The notes under the pieces were generated by a model. It saw only the letters and a program-made list of their open reading frames with translations, was not told where the DNA came from and searched no databases. Below are positions 18,181-25,775 of a stretch of 64,000 nucleotides of DNA, piece after piece; position 1 is the stretch's first letter; every line of letters begins with the position of its first letter. Location of the stretch: contig JAPOZO010000011.1 of assembly GCA_026706025.1 (NCBI GenBank), positions 1 to 64,000 on the forward strand, read 5' to 3'. The stretch comes from Candidatus Poribacteria bacterium. GTDB lineage: Bacteria > Poribacteria > WGA-4E > WGA-3G. The position numbers and the translations under genes are program-made.

Positions 18181-19328
18181 AAAATGTACCCTCACCCCCA
18201 ACACAATTGTCCTTATACGTCTATGATGCCAAAGTGCATCCGATCGACAAAGAACAGTGGCCCGTCTTGGTTCTTGCGCGTAGTAATGCCTTAGACGATC
18301 TTCCGCGTGATGCTAAGCATTGGCCGGCACAATTTGAGTTTAAGTATGAGACCGAGGACGAGATTTATTTCCTCTTGCCGACACGATGGGGATCAGGCAC
18401 TTGGCAAGGTGCAGACCACAACTTATACAACATTCCGCCGAAAAAAGGCACGTTGTATTGGCGTTACTACGAATTCTGTGTGAATCACGAGACCGATGAG
18501 AAACAAGACGGTGAGTGGGTTGGCGGTGTCTATTTCGACAAGGTTTATTCCGCATCTGATGGGCATATACCGAGATTAGTACTTCGGGGCAATGATGCGC
18601 CAACACCGTATATCCCTATAGAACAGGCAGGCAACCCTGACTGGCGACCGGCTACGATGTCTGAACGCGCTGCGGCATGGAAAAAAGAGAAAGCGCGCTT
18701 TGATAGACTCGGTTCGGAGATTCACCCGCTCCAAGATCGTATCGCGCGCGAAGGCTATGTTGAGGACTTCGGCGACGACTTGTGGGTCGGAGGTGGAGAA
18801 CCTCACGCGTCCGCACCGCAATGGTTGCATGATGCTTGGAAGACGATCAAGGAATTTCATACCGAACAGGATTTTCTCGTCATCGCCCAGAACATCAGAG
18901 ACCGATTGGATGGTGTCGCGAATAAGATGGTTGCTTTCAAAGATGTTCCCTACGGCACACAACGTCGTATCTCGCGTGCGCAGGGCGGATATACGCCTAT
19001 AGGTTCATCGGAAACAATCTACTCTGGAGAGGTGATTGCTGATGAAGATGAAGCGCGGTGGGTAATCGCGTGGCGACGCGCTCAGATACGGGCATTTCGT
19101 GCTGGCGAGATTACCGAGATCAACTGGCGTGCGCCGGATCGCAACTCGGTAGAAACACCTGTCGCTGAATCTGATCCTGTTATAGAAGCCGTCAAGCAGA
19201 TTCAGTCTCAGAACAACCCTGCCGATTTCACAAAGTCCGGGAAACCGAAAGTCCGACCGACGAGTCAAATCGCTGGGCAAAAAGTCTCTGCTAAACAGAG
19301 AGACGCAGCATGGAAGCAAGTCAAATGA
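18177..19328 (+). CDS. hypothetical protein with phage C-terminal HeH-like motif
   Basis: The 383-residue soluble protein has an aromatic N-terminal half (GSGTWQGADHNLYNIPPKKG, YWRYYEFCVNHETDEK) and a helical middle. Its C-terminus (NPADFTKSGKPKVRPTSQ, then VSAKQRDAAWKQV) matches a short motif I have seen at the ends of phage virion proteins, where it resembles a HeH/LEM-type DNA-interaction segment. It is coupled to both neighbours by ATGA overlaps. Function unknown; a minor virion protein is the best guess. Confidence 0.55.
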   Translation: MKNVPSPPTQLSLYVYDAKVHPIDKEQWPVLVLARSNALDDLPRDAKHWPAQFEFKYETEDEIYFLLPTRWGSGTWQGADHNLYNIPPKKGTLYWRYYEFCVNHETDEKQDGEWVGGVYFDKVYSASDGHIPRLVLRGNDAPTPYIPIEQAGNPDWRPATMSERAAAWKKEKARFDRLGSEIHPLQDRIAREGYVEDFGDDLWVGGGEPHASAPQWLHDAWKTIKEFHTEQDFLVIAQNIRDRLDGVANKMVAFKDVPYGTQRRISRAQGGYTPIGSSETIYSGEVIADEDEARWVIAWRRAQIRAFRAGEITEINWRAPDRNSVETPVAESDPVIEAVKQIQSQNNPADFTKSGKPKVRPTSQIAGQKVSAKQRDAAWKQVK

Positions 19329-19546
19329 AGAAAGAAACTTGGGACGAACTCCAGCAGACAATTTTGATGGGGGGGACATTACTCCTCGCGCTCATCTATG
19401 TTTTTGCTGTCATCTATATCAAACCTTTTGCAGATTCACAGGTGTCGGGTCAAATTTGGGAGTTTCTCAAATATATTCTGTTGATGGTGTTCACGCACTG
19501 CTTCACGAAAAGTGGAATCGGAGGTGGAAAGTCTAATGGACAATAG
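19325..19546 (+). CDS. two-TM holin candidate
   Basis: The 73-residue protein has two hydrophobic helices (TILMGGTLLLALIYVFAVIY, and FLKYILLMVFTHCFTKS), a short turn and a Gly/Lys-rich tail. It starts in the previous stop (ATGA) and overlaps the endolysin start by 11 nt. Small size, two TMs and direct pairing with an endolysin fit a class II holin. The ATG at the overlap is chosen over one 15 nt upstream. Confidence 0.68.
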   Translation: MKKETWDELQQTILMGGTLLLALIYVFAVIYIKPFADSQVSGQIWEFLKYILLMVFTHCFTKSGIGGGKSNGQ

Positions 19547-20243
19547 GAAGGAAGTCCTCTCACTTATCCTCAAATCTGAGGGTGGATTGAACGAAGATGA
19601 ACCGGCACATGTGGGTGGCATATCCTACGCGGGTATCACACAGACGACATGGGATGCGTATCGTGTTCGGAATTCAGGTTTACCGAAGTCTGTTCGTGAT
19701 CTCGCAGGTCAACACGATTTGGTAGAAGCGTTTTACGTGGACTATTTTGGGAAATATCACGTATGGGAATTGCCTGAATTCCTACAATACATTTTTGCGG
19801 ACTTCGTGGTGAACGCCGGTAGTGCAGCCGTGAAAATTATCCAAAACATGGCGGGTGCAGATGTAGACGGTCTCTGGGGTTCTGGCACTTCACGGGCAGT
19901 TAAGGCATGGAAGCTGCATGTTGAAACTTCGTTAGCATCTGACCCAAATATCGACAACGAATTAATCACTGAGTTTCACAACTATAAGATCGCACATTAT
20001 GAGCGATTGGCGCAATTGAACCCTGAGAAATATGCAAGATACCTGCCGGGTTGGAAACGGCGCGCGAACAAAGTGCTTGCGGACTTAGGGAAATACTTTG
20101 AAACTGAAGAACCCACGACAAAAGCGATTGATGAGGATGATGTCGTCCTGACAGACACAGGGAATGAACTCGACCTCTCAGCCGCGGCGACAGAGGAACT
20201 GTTGGCGGAGTTGCTGCGTCGTGAAGATACTAAAAAAAGTTGA
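19536..20243 (+). CDS. endolysin, GH108-type muramidase with peptidoglycan-binding domain
   Basis: The 235-residue enzyme begins MDNRKEVLSLILKSEGG. The Glu of the ExGG-like motif (SEGG, Glu15) is the catalytic acid of GH108 lysozymes, which cleave the NAM-NAG bond of peptidoglycan. Downstream, GISYAGITQTTWDAYR and FADFVVNAGSAAVKIIQ match the family core, and ADVDGLWGSGTSRAVKAW is the peptidoglycan-binding helical domain seen in this family. An extra C-terminal tail of about 55 acidic residues follows. SD GGAGGTGG precedes ATG. It forms the lysis cassette with the upstream holin candidate. Confidence 0.85.
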   Translation: MDNRKEVLSLILKSEGGLNEDEPAHVGGISYAGITQTTWDAYRVRNSGLPKSVRDLAGQHDLVEAFYVDYFGKYHVWELPEFLQYIFADFVVNAGSAAVKIIQNMAGADVDGLWGSGTSRAVKAWKLHVETSLASDPNIDNELITEFHNYKIAHYERLAQLNPEKYARYLPGWKRRANKVLADLGKYFETEEPTTKAIDEDDVVLTDTGNELDLSAAATEELLAELLRREDTKKS

Positions 20244-20294
20244 ATTATCACCCTACACCTGACAAGGGGTAGGATTACATGGAGGCATTAACAA

Positions 20295-21059
20295 ATGCTT
20301 TTTGAAATGTTTAGAGAAGGCGCGTTTAGGAAACACGCATGGTTATGGATGATTGTTTTTGTCGTGATTGCACTGCTTTTCGCGCATAACACCTTCGCAC
20401 AGTGGGAGGAACTCCCCTCACGAGGAACGACTGTCGATTTCGCGCTCACGGCAAATGAAAAGGCACAGTCGATCTACGGCACAGCCATCCACGCTGGCAT
20501 AAACTACTGGTTCGGGCTAAACGGCACACAAATCTCGCACGACGGCGAAGTGCTATCACAAGACCTTAACGCACGTCTACAAGGCGGATTTGGTTTCGCT
20601 GGTGCCTCGTTACAGGGCTTTGTAGAAGCCAACCGAGATATGGACTCCAAAATCGCCACATCGACGGGTGCCTATCTGCGGAGAGTCATTGAGATGAAGA
20701 AACTCGCGATCGTCTTCGGTGGCGGAAGTTTCATTGAACGTGACCAGTTCGCTGAGTTGGATACCTTCGACAAAGAAGGCACAGAAACAGACGCAGGCGG
20801 TTCTGAAATACTTCCCTACTATCTGCTCATTCTTGGTGGTGAATACGATTACTCTGAAACGATCGGACTTCACGGTAAAGTGATCGGTAAACCGCAGGCA
20901 AATTTTGCGTCCTTCGGGGGTGTCTTTGACATCGGCACGGATATTGTCCTCAATGACCAATGGACTTTGAAGATTCAATCGACAACCGAGTTTGAGGTAA
21001 CCGACGGTGAAACCGAAACTTCGACTGAGAATTCTGTGATCCTGAGCCTGAACTTCTAA
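20295..21059 (+). CDS. phage-encoded outer-membrane beta-barrel-like protein
   Basis: The 254-residue protein has an N-terminal hydrophobic signal (WLWMIVFVVIALLFAHNTFA, possible cleavage after AHNTFA). Alternating amphipathic strands follow (ARLQGGFGFAGASLQGFVEA, AIVFGGGSFIE, YYLLILGGEYDYSET, DIVLNDQWTLKIQSTTEF), and it ends in ILSLNF. A terminal Phe after alternating hydrophobics is the usual beta-signal for BAM-dependent insertion, so an outer-membrane porin-like product in a Gram-negative-type envelope is likely. It follows the lysis cassette. Roles could be superinfection exclusion or receptor change (inference). Confidence 0.62.
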   Translation: MLFEMFREGAFRKHAWLWMIVFVVIALLFAHNTFAQWEELPSRGTTVDFALTANEKAQSIYGTAIHAGINYWFGLNGTQISHDGEVLSQDLNARLQGGFGFAGASLQGFVEANRDMDSKIATSTGAYLRRVIEMKKLAIVFGGGSFIERDQFAELDTFDKEGTETDAGGSEILPYYLLILGGEYDYSETIGLHGKVIGKPQANFASFGGVFDIGTDIVLNDQWTLKIQSTTEFEVTDGETETSTENSVILSLNF

Positions 21060-21061
21060 CA

Positions 21062-21090
21062 TTGACAAAATCCGTCGATTGTGTTAGTAT
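21062..21090 (+). promoter_or_regulatory. strong sigma70-like promoter upstream of the non-coding region
   Basis: TTGACA is followed after exactly 17 nt by TAGTAT, with a second -10-like TATATT slightly downstream. Transcription should begin near 21097, at the start of the structured non-coding region, with no coding start for about 750 nt. Confidence 0.7.
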
Positions 21091-21570
21091 ATTTTCAATC
21101 AGATATATATCTAATTGGATATAAATTTAGATTAAGCCCCAACATGTGCAGGTGGGTAGGATGAGGAATTCCGTCGCTACGGAAGTTGCCCGACTAATGG
21201 AGTAGGGCTGCCGGGGACGAAAACAGCACTGACTAATTTTGGATATATGATTAATTTTCTTTGTGAGTGCGACCTTTACAATGAATGGTTTGGGGTCGCA
21301 CTCCCTCCTAACGCAGCAGGGTGCAGTAGTAGTTGCTGGCATGACTCATGATCATGTATACGTGGGTGCAAATCCTACCCCTGCTATCGAGGCTCATTGA
21401 CTGCTCATTTTCAAAGGCGCAAGGAGTCTCGGCTTGATTTTCAGCAGGTTTATACCAAGTCGTGAGGTATAGTAAATCGCACGTACGAATTCCTGCACCG
21501 TTTGCGAGTGTACCGGAAGGCACTCATAAAGTTTCAATAGAGTCAAAGCGCACCTTGAAAACTCGCAACT

Positions 21571-21594
21571 ACCCTTCGCCATTTGGCGAAGCCT
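21571..21594 (+). repeat. dispersed palindromic repeat, copy 1
   Basis: A 24-nt element with core hairpin CTTCGCC-ATTT-GGCGAAG. It differs by one base from copies at 52353-52376 and 42744-42767 (opposite strand, inside a coding gene). It lies in the non-coding region just before the tRNA-like gene. Confidence 0.7.
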
Positions 21595-21609
21595 ATTTGA
21601 CATCTGATG

Positions 21610-21682
21610 ATCGCTATAGCTCAATGGTAGAGCACGCGGCAGTTATCAGCCGCGGGGTATAGGTTCGATTCCTGTTAGCGAT
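21610..21682 (+). tRNA. tRNA-Asn-like gene with abnormal anticodon loop
   Basis: The acceptor stem is perfect (ATCGCTA/TAGCGAT, 7 bp). The D-arm is GCTC-AATGGTA-GAGC, the T-arm ATAGG-TTCGATT-CCTGT, and the variable loop 4 nt. The anticodon arm is 20 nt instead of 17: CGCGG and CCGCG pair across CAGTTATCAG, equivalent to a 6-bp stem with loop AGTTATCA. The body resembles bacterial tRNA-Asn (whose loop is CTGTTAA, anticodon GTT) with T33 changed and three bases gained. CCA is not encoded. It may be inactive, an unusual decoding tRNA, or a decoy. Confidence 0.6.
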
Positions 21683-21851
21683 TTCGGTCAAGACAAGAAC
21701 AATTTCTGAAACACCTGGCTGCTCTATCTTGACCGACCACAGAGATGCGACAAAGTCGCATGGCCGCTTGCGACTATGAGTAAAACCTAAAAGGCGGTTA
21801 GAGGTTGGCGGCTCCTCGAACATAAAAAGTCGCACTTACAAAACTATCATT

Positions 21852-22040
21852 ATGGAAACCAAGCGTAGGAAACCCTTCATATTGCTCGATGAAACAGGCA
21901 AGCAGATCGGACGCGGTGTCTGTTATGATGAGGGCAATGTCCAGGTCTATATGGAAGTCGCGAAAGGTGCTGCGTGGCAGATGCAACTCGCGGACGTTCT
22001 TCAACTGAAAGCGGTTGCGACTTTTAGATGGGCACACTAA
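21852..22040 (+). CDS. small hypothetical protein
   Basis: The 62-residue, mostly beta protein (KPFILLDETGKQIGRGVCYD) has no TM. It is the first ORF after the non-coding RNA region, and its SD is weak. It lies directly before the Acb2/Tad1-like gene and may form an operon with it. No family recognised. Confidence 0.55.
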   Translation: METKRRKPFILLDETGKQIGRGVCYDEGNVQVYMEVAKGAAWQMQLADVLQLKAVATFRWAH

Positions 22041-22056
22041 AACCAAAGGAGAAAAT

Positions 22057-22422
22057 ATGTCAGAAATTATCTATGAAGACGATTATATTCAAGTGATTGT
22101 GCTTGACGATAAAGGTGCCGGGGGTGCGCATCACAAATACTCTATTACTTGCAAAGATGTGGACCCTGAAAAAGGCGGATACCTGGAGTTGGGGCATGTC
22201 CAATTTCAGAACGGTGCCATCCTTGAGAACGGTGTCAACGGACTCACCAACGAAGTACTGCTTGCCATTGTCGGGCATCGGCTGGAATGTTTCCAAGACG
22301 GTCCCTTCCCTTCTGATTTTAACGCAGCAGCCCTACATGGTGTTGACCTTGCGAAGCTTGTCTTGGAGATGCGGACGCAAGACCGGAAAGACCGAGGCGT
22401 AGAGGGACAAACGAAAGCATAA
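22057..22422 (+). CDS. Acb2/Tad1-family cyclic-nucleotide sponge candidate (anti-CBASS/anti-Thoeris)
   Basis: The 121-residue protein has the pattern I know from Acb2/Tad1-domain phage proteins: FQNG (50-53), GVNGLTNEVLLAIVGHRL (59-76), FQDGPF (79-84), then an amphipathic helix and RTQDRKDRGVEG (106-117). Family members sequester cyclic oligonucleotide or cADPR-like signals and so block CBASS or Thoeris defence. The helical hairpin residues 62-105 would carry the binding site. The start is the ATG with SD AAAGGAG; an upstream in-frame start is less likely. Activity and ligand are not readable from sequence, and the family call is from memory of the motif. Confidence 0.65.
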   Translation: MSEIIYEDDYIQVIVLDDKGAGGAHHKYSITCKDVDPEKGGYLELGHVQFQNGAILENGVNGLTNEVLLAIVGHRLECFQDGPFPSDFNAAALHGVDLAKLVLEMRTQDRKDRGVEGQTKA

Positions 22423-22464
22423 AGGTTCTGTGTGCCTTTAAACACAGTGGTTGCAGGGAAAAAT

Positions 22465-23259
22465 ATGCGCGTATTGCTGACAGGAAACAAAGGCTTTATC
22501 GGTCGGGAGATTAAGGAAGTCCTTACCAAAGAGAACGCACTTGCGGTGCATGGCGAAGATTCTGATAACTATAGAGCGTTTCTGCATTGGTTTGAAGATA
22601 CAGATTTCAGTTATTATGATCTTGTCATCCATTGTGGTGCGATTTCTGATAGCCGTCAATGCGATAACGAACTCTGGCAGATGAACTACCAAGCGAGTTG
22701 CCAAATAGCAAGAGCTTGCGAACAGAGCAACACCAAACTTTTGTTCATCTCCTCTGCGGCTGCGATTGAACCCGATACACCTTACGGCTGGAGTAAGCAC
22801 TGTGCTGAGTTTTACATGCAGCAGAAAGTTGCTGGTATGAATCTGTGTATCCTTCGACCGTTCAATGTCTGGTCGTTTGACGAGTCAGAGAAAGCGAATC
22901 CGTCGATTGTCTATAAGATTATCACTGGGCGATTGCAACAGGTCTACTGGCGATGTCAGCGTGACTTCATTCATATTACAGATGTTGTCTCTGCTGTCCA
23001 ACAGGTGATTCATAACTGGACACCCGGCACTTTTGAACTCGGCACGGCTCAGCCTACGGATATAGTGACACTTGTAAATCACCTCTATGACGGTGTTGAC
23101 TGTCTAAAGGCAGGCGTTGGTCCAAAGCCACCCGTTGTTTCTGAATGTCCGATTTCCGAACACCTTGTCGCCAGACATGAACATCTGCTTCCGAATTGGC
23201 AAGCAACTCCGATCTCTGAACATCTTGAATACCTCAAAGAACAGATGCGAAAGGAATAA
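22465..23259 (+). CDS. NAD-dependent epimerase/dehydratase (extended SDR)
   Basis: The 264-residue protein has the Rossmann motif TGNKGFIG (6-13). The catalytic pair YGWSK (Tyr107, Lys111) comes with a preceding SSAA, and RDFIHITDV, a typical extended-SDR substrate-side motif, lies near residue 170. These enzymes epimerise or dehydrate nucleotide sugars. Start is the ATG before RVLLTG; a GTG 33 nt upstream would add a poorly matching N-terminus. It opens a cargo block of glycan-related genes, so it probably supplies a modified sugar nucleotide. At 264 residues it is a bit short for the family. Confidence 0.85.
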   Translation: MRVLLTGNKGFIGREIKEVLTKENALAVHGEDSDNYRAFLHWFEDTDFSYYDLVIHCGAISDSRQCDNELWQMNYQASCQIARACEQSNTKLLFISSAAAIEPDTPYGWSKHCAEFYMQQKVAGMNLCILRPFNVWSFDESEKANPSIVYKIITGRLQQVYWRCQRDFIHITDVVSAVQQVIHNWTPGTFELGTAQPTDIVTLVNHLYDGVDCLKAGVGPKPPVVSECPISEHLVARHEHLLPNWQATPISEHLEYLKEQMRKE

Positions 23260-23260
23260 T

Positions 23261-25072
23261 ATGAGACGTTTTTTTCTAATTTTGACTTTACAGTTTATTT
23301 TACTCGCCGCTGTCGATGCAAATACGTTGCTGGTGAACGAACAAGGTGATGTTTTCGCTGAGAGCGATCGCTACCGGGTTCAATTTGAAAACGGTGTGTT
23401 GACGTACTTCCACAACAAACTGACGCAGGAAACTTATACGCAAGGTGAGTTTATTGCGCATACGGGGATAAAAGTCCGAGATGGTGGCTTAGGAACGCAC
23501 GTACGTCAGAGGGATATAAAAATCCTTTCACCACTATCATGCGAGCTGATCTATCTCGAAAACGATATGGGACTCCACCTGTTTATCAGTATAGATGCAG
23601 AAACTGGCGATTTGCTTATACAACAGAAAGCACTCTCGCAAACAGGGGGCATTGAACGTATCGCATGGGGAATTTCACACCTCTCACACACATCCGTAGA
23701 ATTAATCGCTCCTGTTTGGGGTGGACAAGTTATTACCCAATCTGATAGGTATAACTATCCGGGCAGATGGGAAGCACAACTCGCTATCCTTCAAAGTCAA
23801 GACGGTGGTTTTTTCGTCCGCAGCGACGATGCAACATACCGGTTCAAAGTCATGGAATATCGCCCAAAAGGGGATAGTTTTAAGCTTACTTTTTGGGAAA
23901 CACCACACGCCCCTTTTCAAGAGAAAGAAATCACGACCGCCATTTGGCGATTGAACGCCTATCGAGGCGACTGGCAAGTGCCAGCTCTTGCATATAGACA
24001 GTGGATGCATGAGGCACTTGAGCCTGCCGATCGCACCGAGATGCCTGCGTGGGTCAACGATATTCAACTCGTGGTTATCCATGCCGACCCTCTCGAAAAA
24101 GTAGGAAACAGCGTTATTGATATTCTCGCTAAACACACAGACCCGAAAAAAACACTCTTATACGTGACGGGCTGGCGAAAAGCAGGATGGCGTTGGAATT
24201 ATCCTGATTATACACCGACAGATAATTTTGGCGAATTCATGACAGTTGCACACGGCTACGGCTTCAAGGTGATGCCACATGTGAATATGGTAGCAGTCTC
24301 ACCAGCGCATCCACTTTACACTGAATTTGCGCAATACCAAATGACGGATCCATACAATGGTGAAAAGTTTATAGCACCAGCTAATTCTACAGAACCCCTG
24401 TTGCGCCAATATGCTTTGATAAACCCGGCTTCGAGTGCTTTTAGAAAAATGTTGGTTGATCGATTAAAAAATGTATGGGAAACTTACCGTGTTGATGCTT
24501 TTCATATTGACGTTAACATGACTGCCGTCAACGATGGCAATGGACTTATAGAAGGTTTGACGGTGGCAGAAGGCAATATTTTGCTACATCAAGAATTCAG
24601 AGACGCTATGCCGGGCATTGTTCTTAGTGGGGAAGGTCTTAATGAGGTTAATTTTCTACACACAAGTTTTACACAATACCATTTGATACGTCCAACAGAG
24701 CAGCCACATCTTATCAATGCTTTTTTATTTTCGCCGTATGTACGGTTCTACGGACATCTTGGATTCCCGAACCCAGATAGGTATCCAGACCAATACCAAA
24801 ACTTTTATCCCGCTTATGCGTTTTGGGGCGTACTCCCCACAGTTCGCCTTGATGGTGTCGCGGATTTAGATCCCAACTTCACCGAGACATATAACATATT
24901 ATCACGCTCAGGAAGAAAACCCGCAGACGTTAACAGCGATGGTATTGTCAACATCCTTGACCTTACACTCGTCGCACAACATCTTGGGACACGCAACCCG
25001 GAAGCAGACGTTAACAGCGATGGTATTGTCAACATCCTTGACCTTACACTCGTCGCAGCAGAAATAGGTTAA
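23261..25072 (+). CDS. secreted glycosidase-like TIM-barrel protein with two C-terminal dockerin-like repeats
   Basis: The 603-residue protein has a signal peptide (residues 1-20, ending LLAAVDA). A beta-sandwich N-terminal half follows, then a TIM-barrel-like region with TLLYVTGWRKAGWRWNYPDY, VDAFHIDVNMTAV and GIVLSGEGLNE; these supply candidate acidic residues (Asp, Glu) of a retaining glycosidase resembling DUF6259/alpha-galactosidase-like families. The tail holds two copies of DVNSDGIVNILDLTLVA, which is the dockerin calcium-loop pattern DxNxDGxVNxxD. The copies are encoded by identical 54-bp DNA repeats. The substrate is unknown; dockerin partners would be host or other cohesin proteins. 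The gene looks host-derived. Confidence 0.68.
   Translation: MRRFFLILTLQFILLAAVDANTLLVNEQGDVFAESDRYRVQFENGVLTYFHNKLTQETYTQGEFIAHTGIKVRDGGLGTHVRQRDIKILSPLSCELIYLENDMGLHLFISIDAETGDLLIQQKALSQTGGIERIAWGISHLSHTSVELIAPVWGGQVITQSDRYNYPGRWEAQLAILQSQDGGFFVRSDDATYRFKVMEYRPKGDSFKLTFWETPHAPFQEKEITTAIWRLNAYRGDWQVPALAYRQWMHEALEPADRTEMPAWVNDIQLVVIHADPLEKVGNSVIDILAKHTDPKKTLLYVTGWRKAGWRWNYPDYTPTDNFGEFMTVAHGYGFKVMPHVNMVAVSPAHPLYTEFAQYQMTDPYNGEKFIAPANSTEPLLRQYALINPASSAFRKMLVDRLKNVWETYRVDAFHIDVNMTAVNDGNGLIEGLTVAEGNILLHQEFRDAMPGIVLSGEGLNEVNFLHTSFTQYHLIRPTEQPHLINAFLFSPYVRFYGHLGFPNPDRYPDQYQNFYPAYAFWGVLPTVRLDGVADLDPNFTETYNILSRSGRKPADVNSDGIVNILDLTLVAQHLGTRNPEADVNSDGIVNILDLTLVAAEIG
24923..24976 (+). repeat. 54-bp exact direct repeat encoding dockerin unit, copy 1
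   Basis: Identical base for base to 25004-25057, 81 bp downstream. It encodes ADVNSDGIVNILDLTLVA. The perfect DNA identity points to recent duplication or conversion. Confidence 0.9.
25004..25057 (+). repeat. 54-bp exact direct repeat encoding dockerin unit, copy 2
   Basis: Second copy of the dockerin-unit repeat, in the same frame; the gene ends 15 nt later. Confidence 0.9.
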
Positions 25073-25076
25073 TTGA

Positions 25077-25775
25077 ATGGATCATAGATACAAAATTCAG
25101 ATACCGAAACTATTGATACTCGCACAGAAGCGATCGGGTTCACACTTTCTCCAGGACAGCATCAAATGTGCGGCACTGACAGGCACGACGTTTCTACATC
25201 ATCTTCGGGATGGCGGTAAACTCAGGGACGTTTCAAGTCTCTACAGACTGAAAAATACGAAGCGTATGTCTGTTCAAGTCTTACGCTATCATAATTTCAG
25301 CACAAGAGAATCAGACCTTATTCAATGGCTAACTTTTTCAGATTATCTTATCTCTCAAACACCAAAGATTGTCATCCTCGGGCGCAAAGACCTTTTCATG
25401 CAAGCACTCACAGACTGGTTCAACGACACTGTTTTTGATCGGGAAGTCAAACGGAAAAATCCGCATGAGGAATGGACGGACTACAGAGAAAATCTGATCC
25501 GTTTGAACTCGGTAGATGCAAAGACGTATGCTTACTACTACATGAAAATGAGTGTGTTCCGCAGATTGTTCAGATCGCTTTACGTTGGCTATGAAGAAAA
25601 GTGTCATCATATTGACTTTGAAGATTTCTCGGATGTTGTATCTGTTGTTAGGGGCATCTCTGATTTTGCGGGGTTCGACGTTGGTATTAACAGCGACTGT
25701 CCGGTATGGCAGCCTGCCGACTATAGCCAGATGCCCGGATTCAAAGAACTAAAGGATCAATATGCGAATAGATAA
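25077..25775 (+). CDS. sulfotransferase-like protein
   Basis: The 232-residue protein has a P-loop-like 5'-phosphosulfate motif AQKRSGSHFLQD (16-27), as in PAPS-dependent sulfotransferases. The later strand-loop PKIVILGRKDLFMQALTDWF resembles the 3'-phosphate binding motif. It would transfer sulfate to a carbohydrate or peptide acceptor. It sits within the glycan cargo block, overlaps the next kinase gene by 14 nt and follows the glycosidase by 4 nt. The substrate is unknown. The Stf0-like fold is inferred from these two motifs only. Confidence 0.65.
   Translation: MDHRYKIQIPKLLILAQKRSGSHFLQDSIKCAALTGTTFLHHLRDGGKLRDVSSLYRLKNTKRMSVQVLRYHNFSTRESDLIQWLTFSDYLISQTPKIVILGRKDLFMQALTDWFNDTVFDREVKRKNPHEEWTDYRENLIRLNSVDAKTYAYYYMKMSVFRRLFRSLYVGYEEKCHHIDFEDFSDVVSVVRGISDFAGFDVGINSDCPVWQPADYSQMPGFKELKDQYANR

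Larger units (their letters stand above)
21097..21850 (+). ncRNA. long structured non-coding region (candidate large phage ncRNA)
   Basis: No gene-like frame with an SD occurs in this stretch, yet it is full of complementary arms. Examples: TTCCGT/ACGGAA (21170-21185) inside GGGTA/TGCCC, GCAG/CTGC and CCCC/GGGG (21137-21216); GAGTGCGACC with GGTCGCACTC (21265-21303); AGCAGGG/CCCTGCT (21315-21384); CGAGGCTC/GAGTCTCG with one G-U (21388-21431); TATACC/GGTATA near 21455-21475; TTGCGAGT/ACTCGCAA (21502-21568); CTTCGCC/GGCGAAG (21574-21591); TCGGTCAAGA/TCTTGACCGA (21684-21736); ATGCGAC/GTCGCAT near 21746. A strong promoter sits just upstream and a tRNA-like gene is embedded. Size and tRNA-linked phage context recall GOLLD/ROOL-type RNAs; homology is untested. 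Confidence 0.5.

Noticed and set aside
21097-21240. Hammerhead or twister ribozyme at the start of the long non-coding region
   Set aside because: GGATGAG and GACGAAAAC resemble hammerhead words, but the CUGAUGA core and cleavage triplet are absent, and the stems do not join in the needed order.
24923-25057. Tandem repeat as an attachment site
   Set aside because: The repeat is in frame and encodes dockerin units; no recombinase lies nearby.
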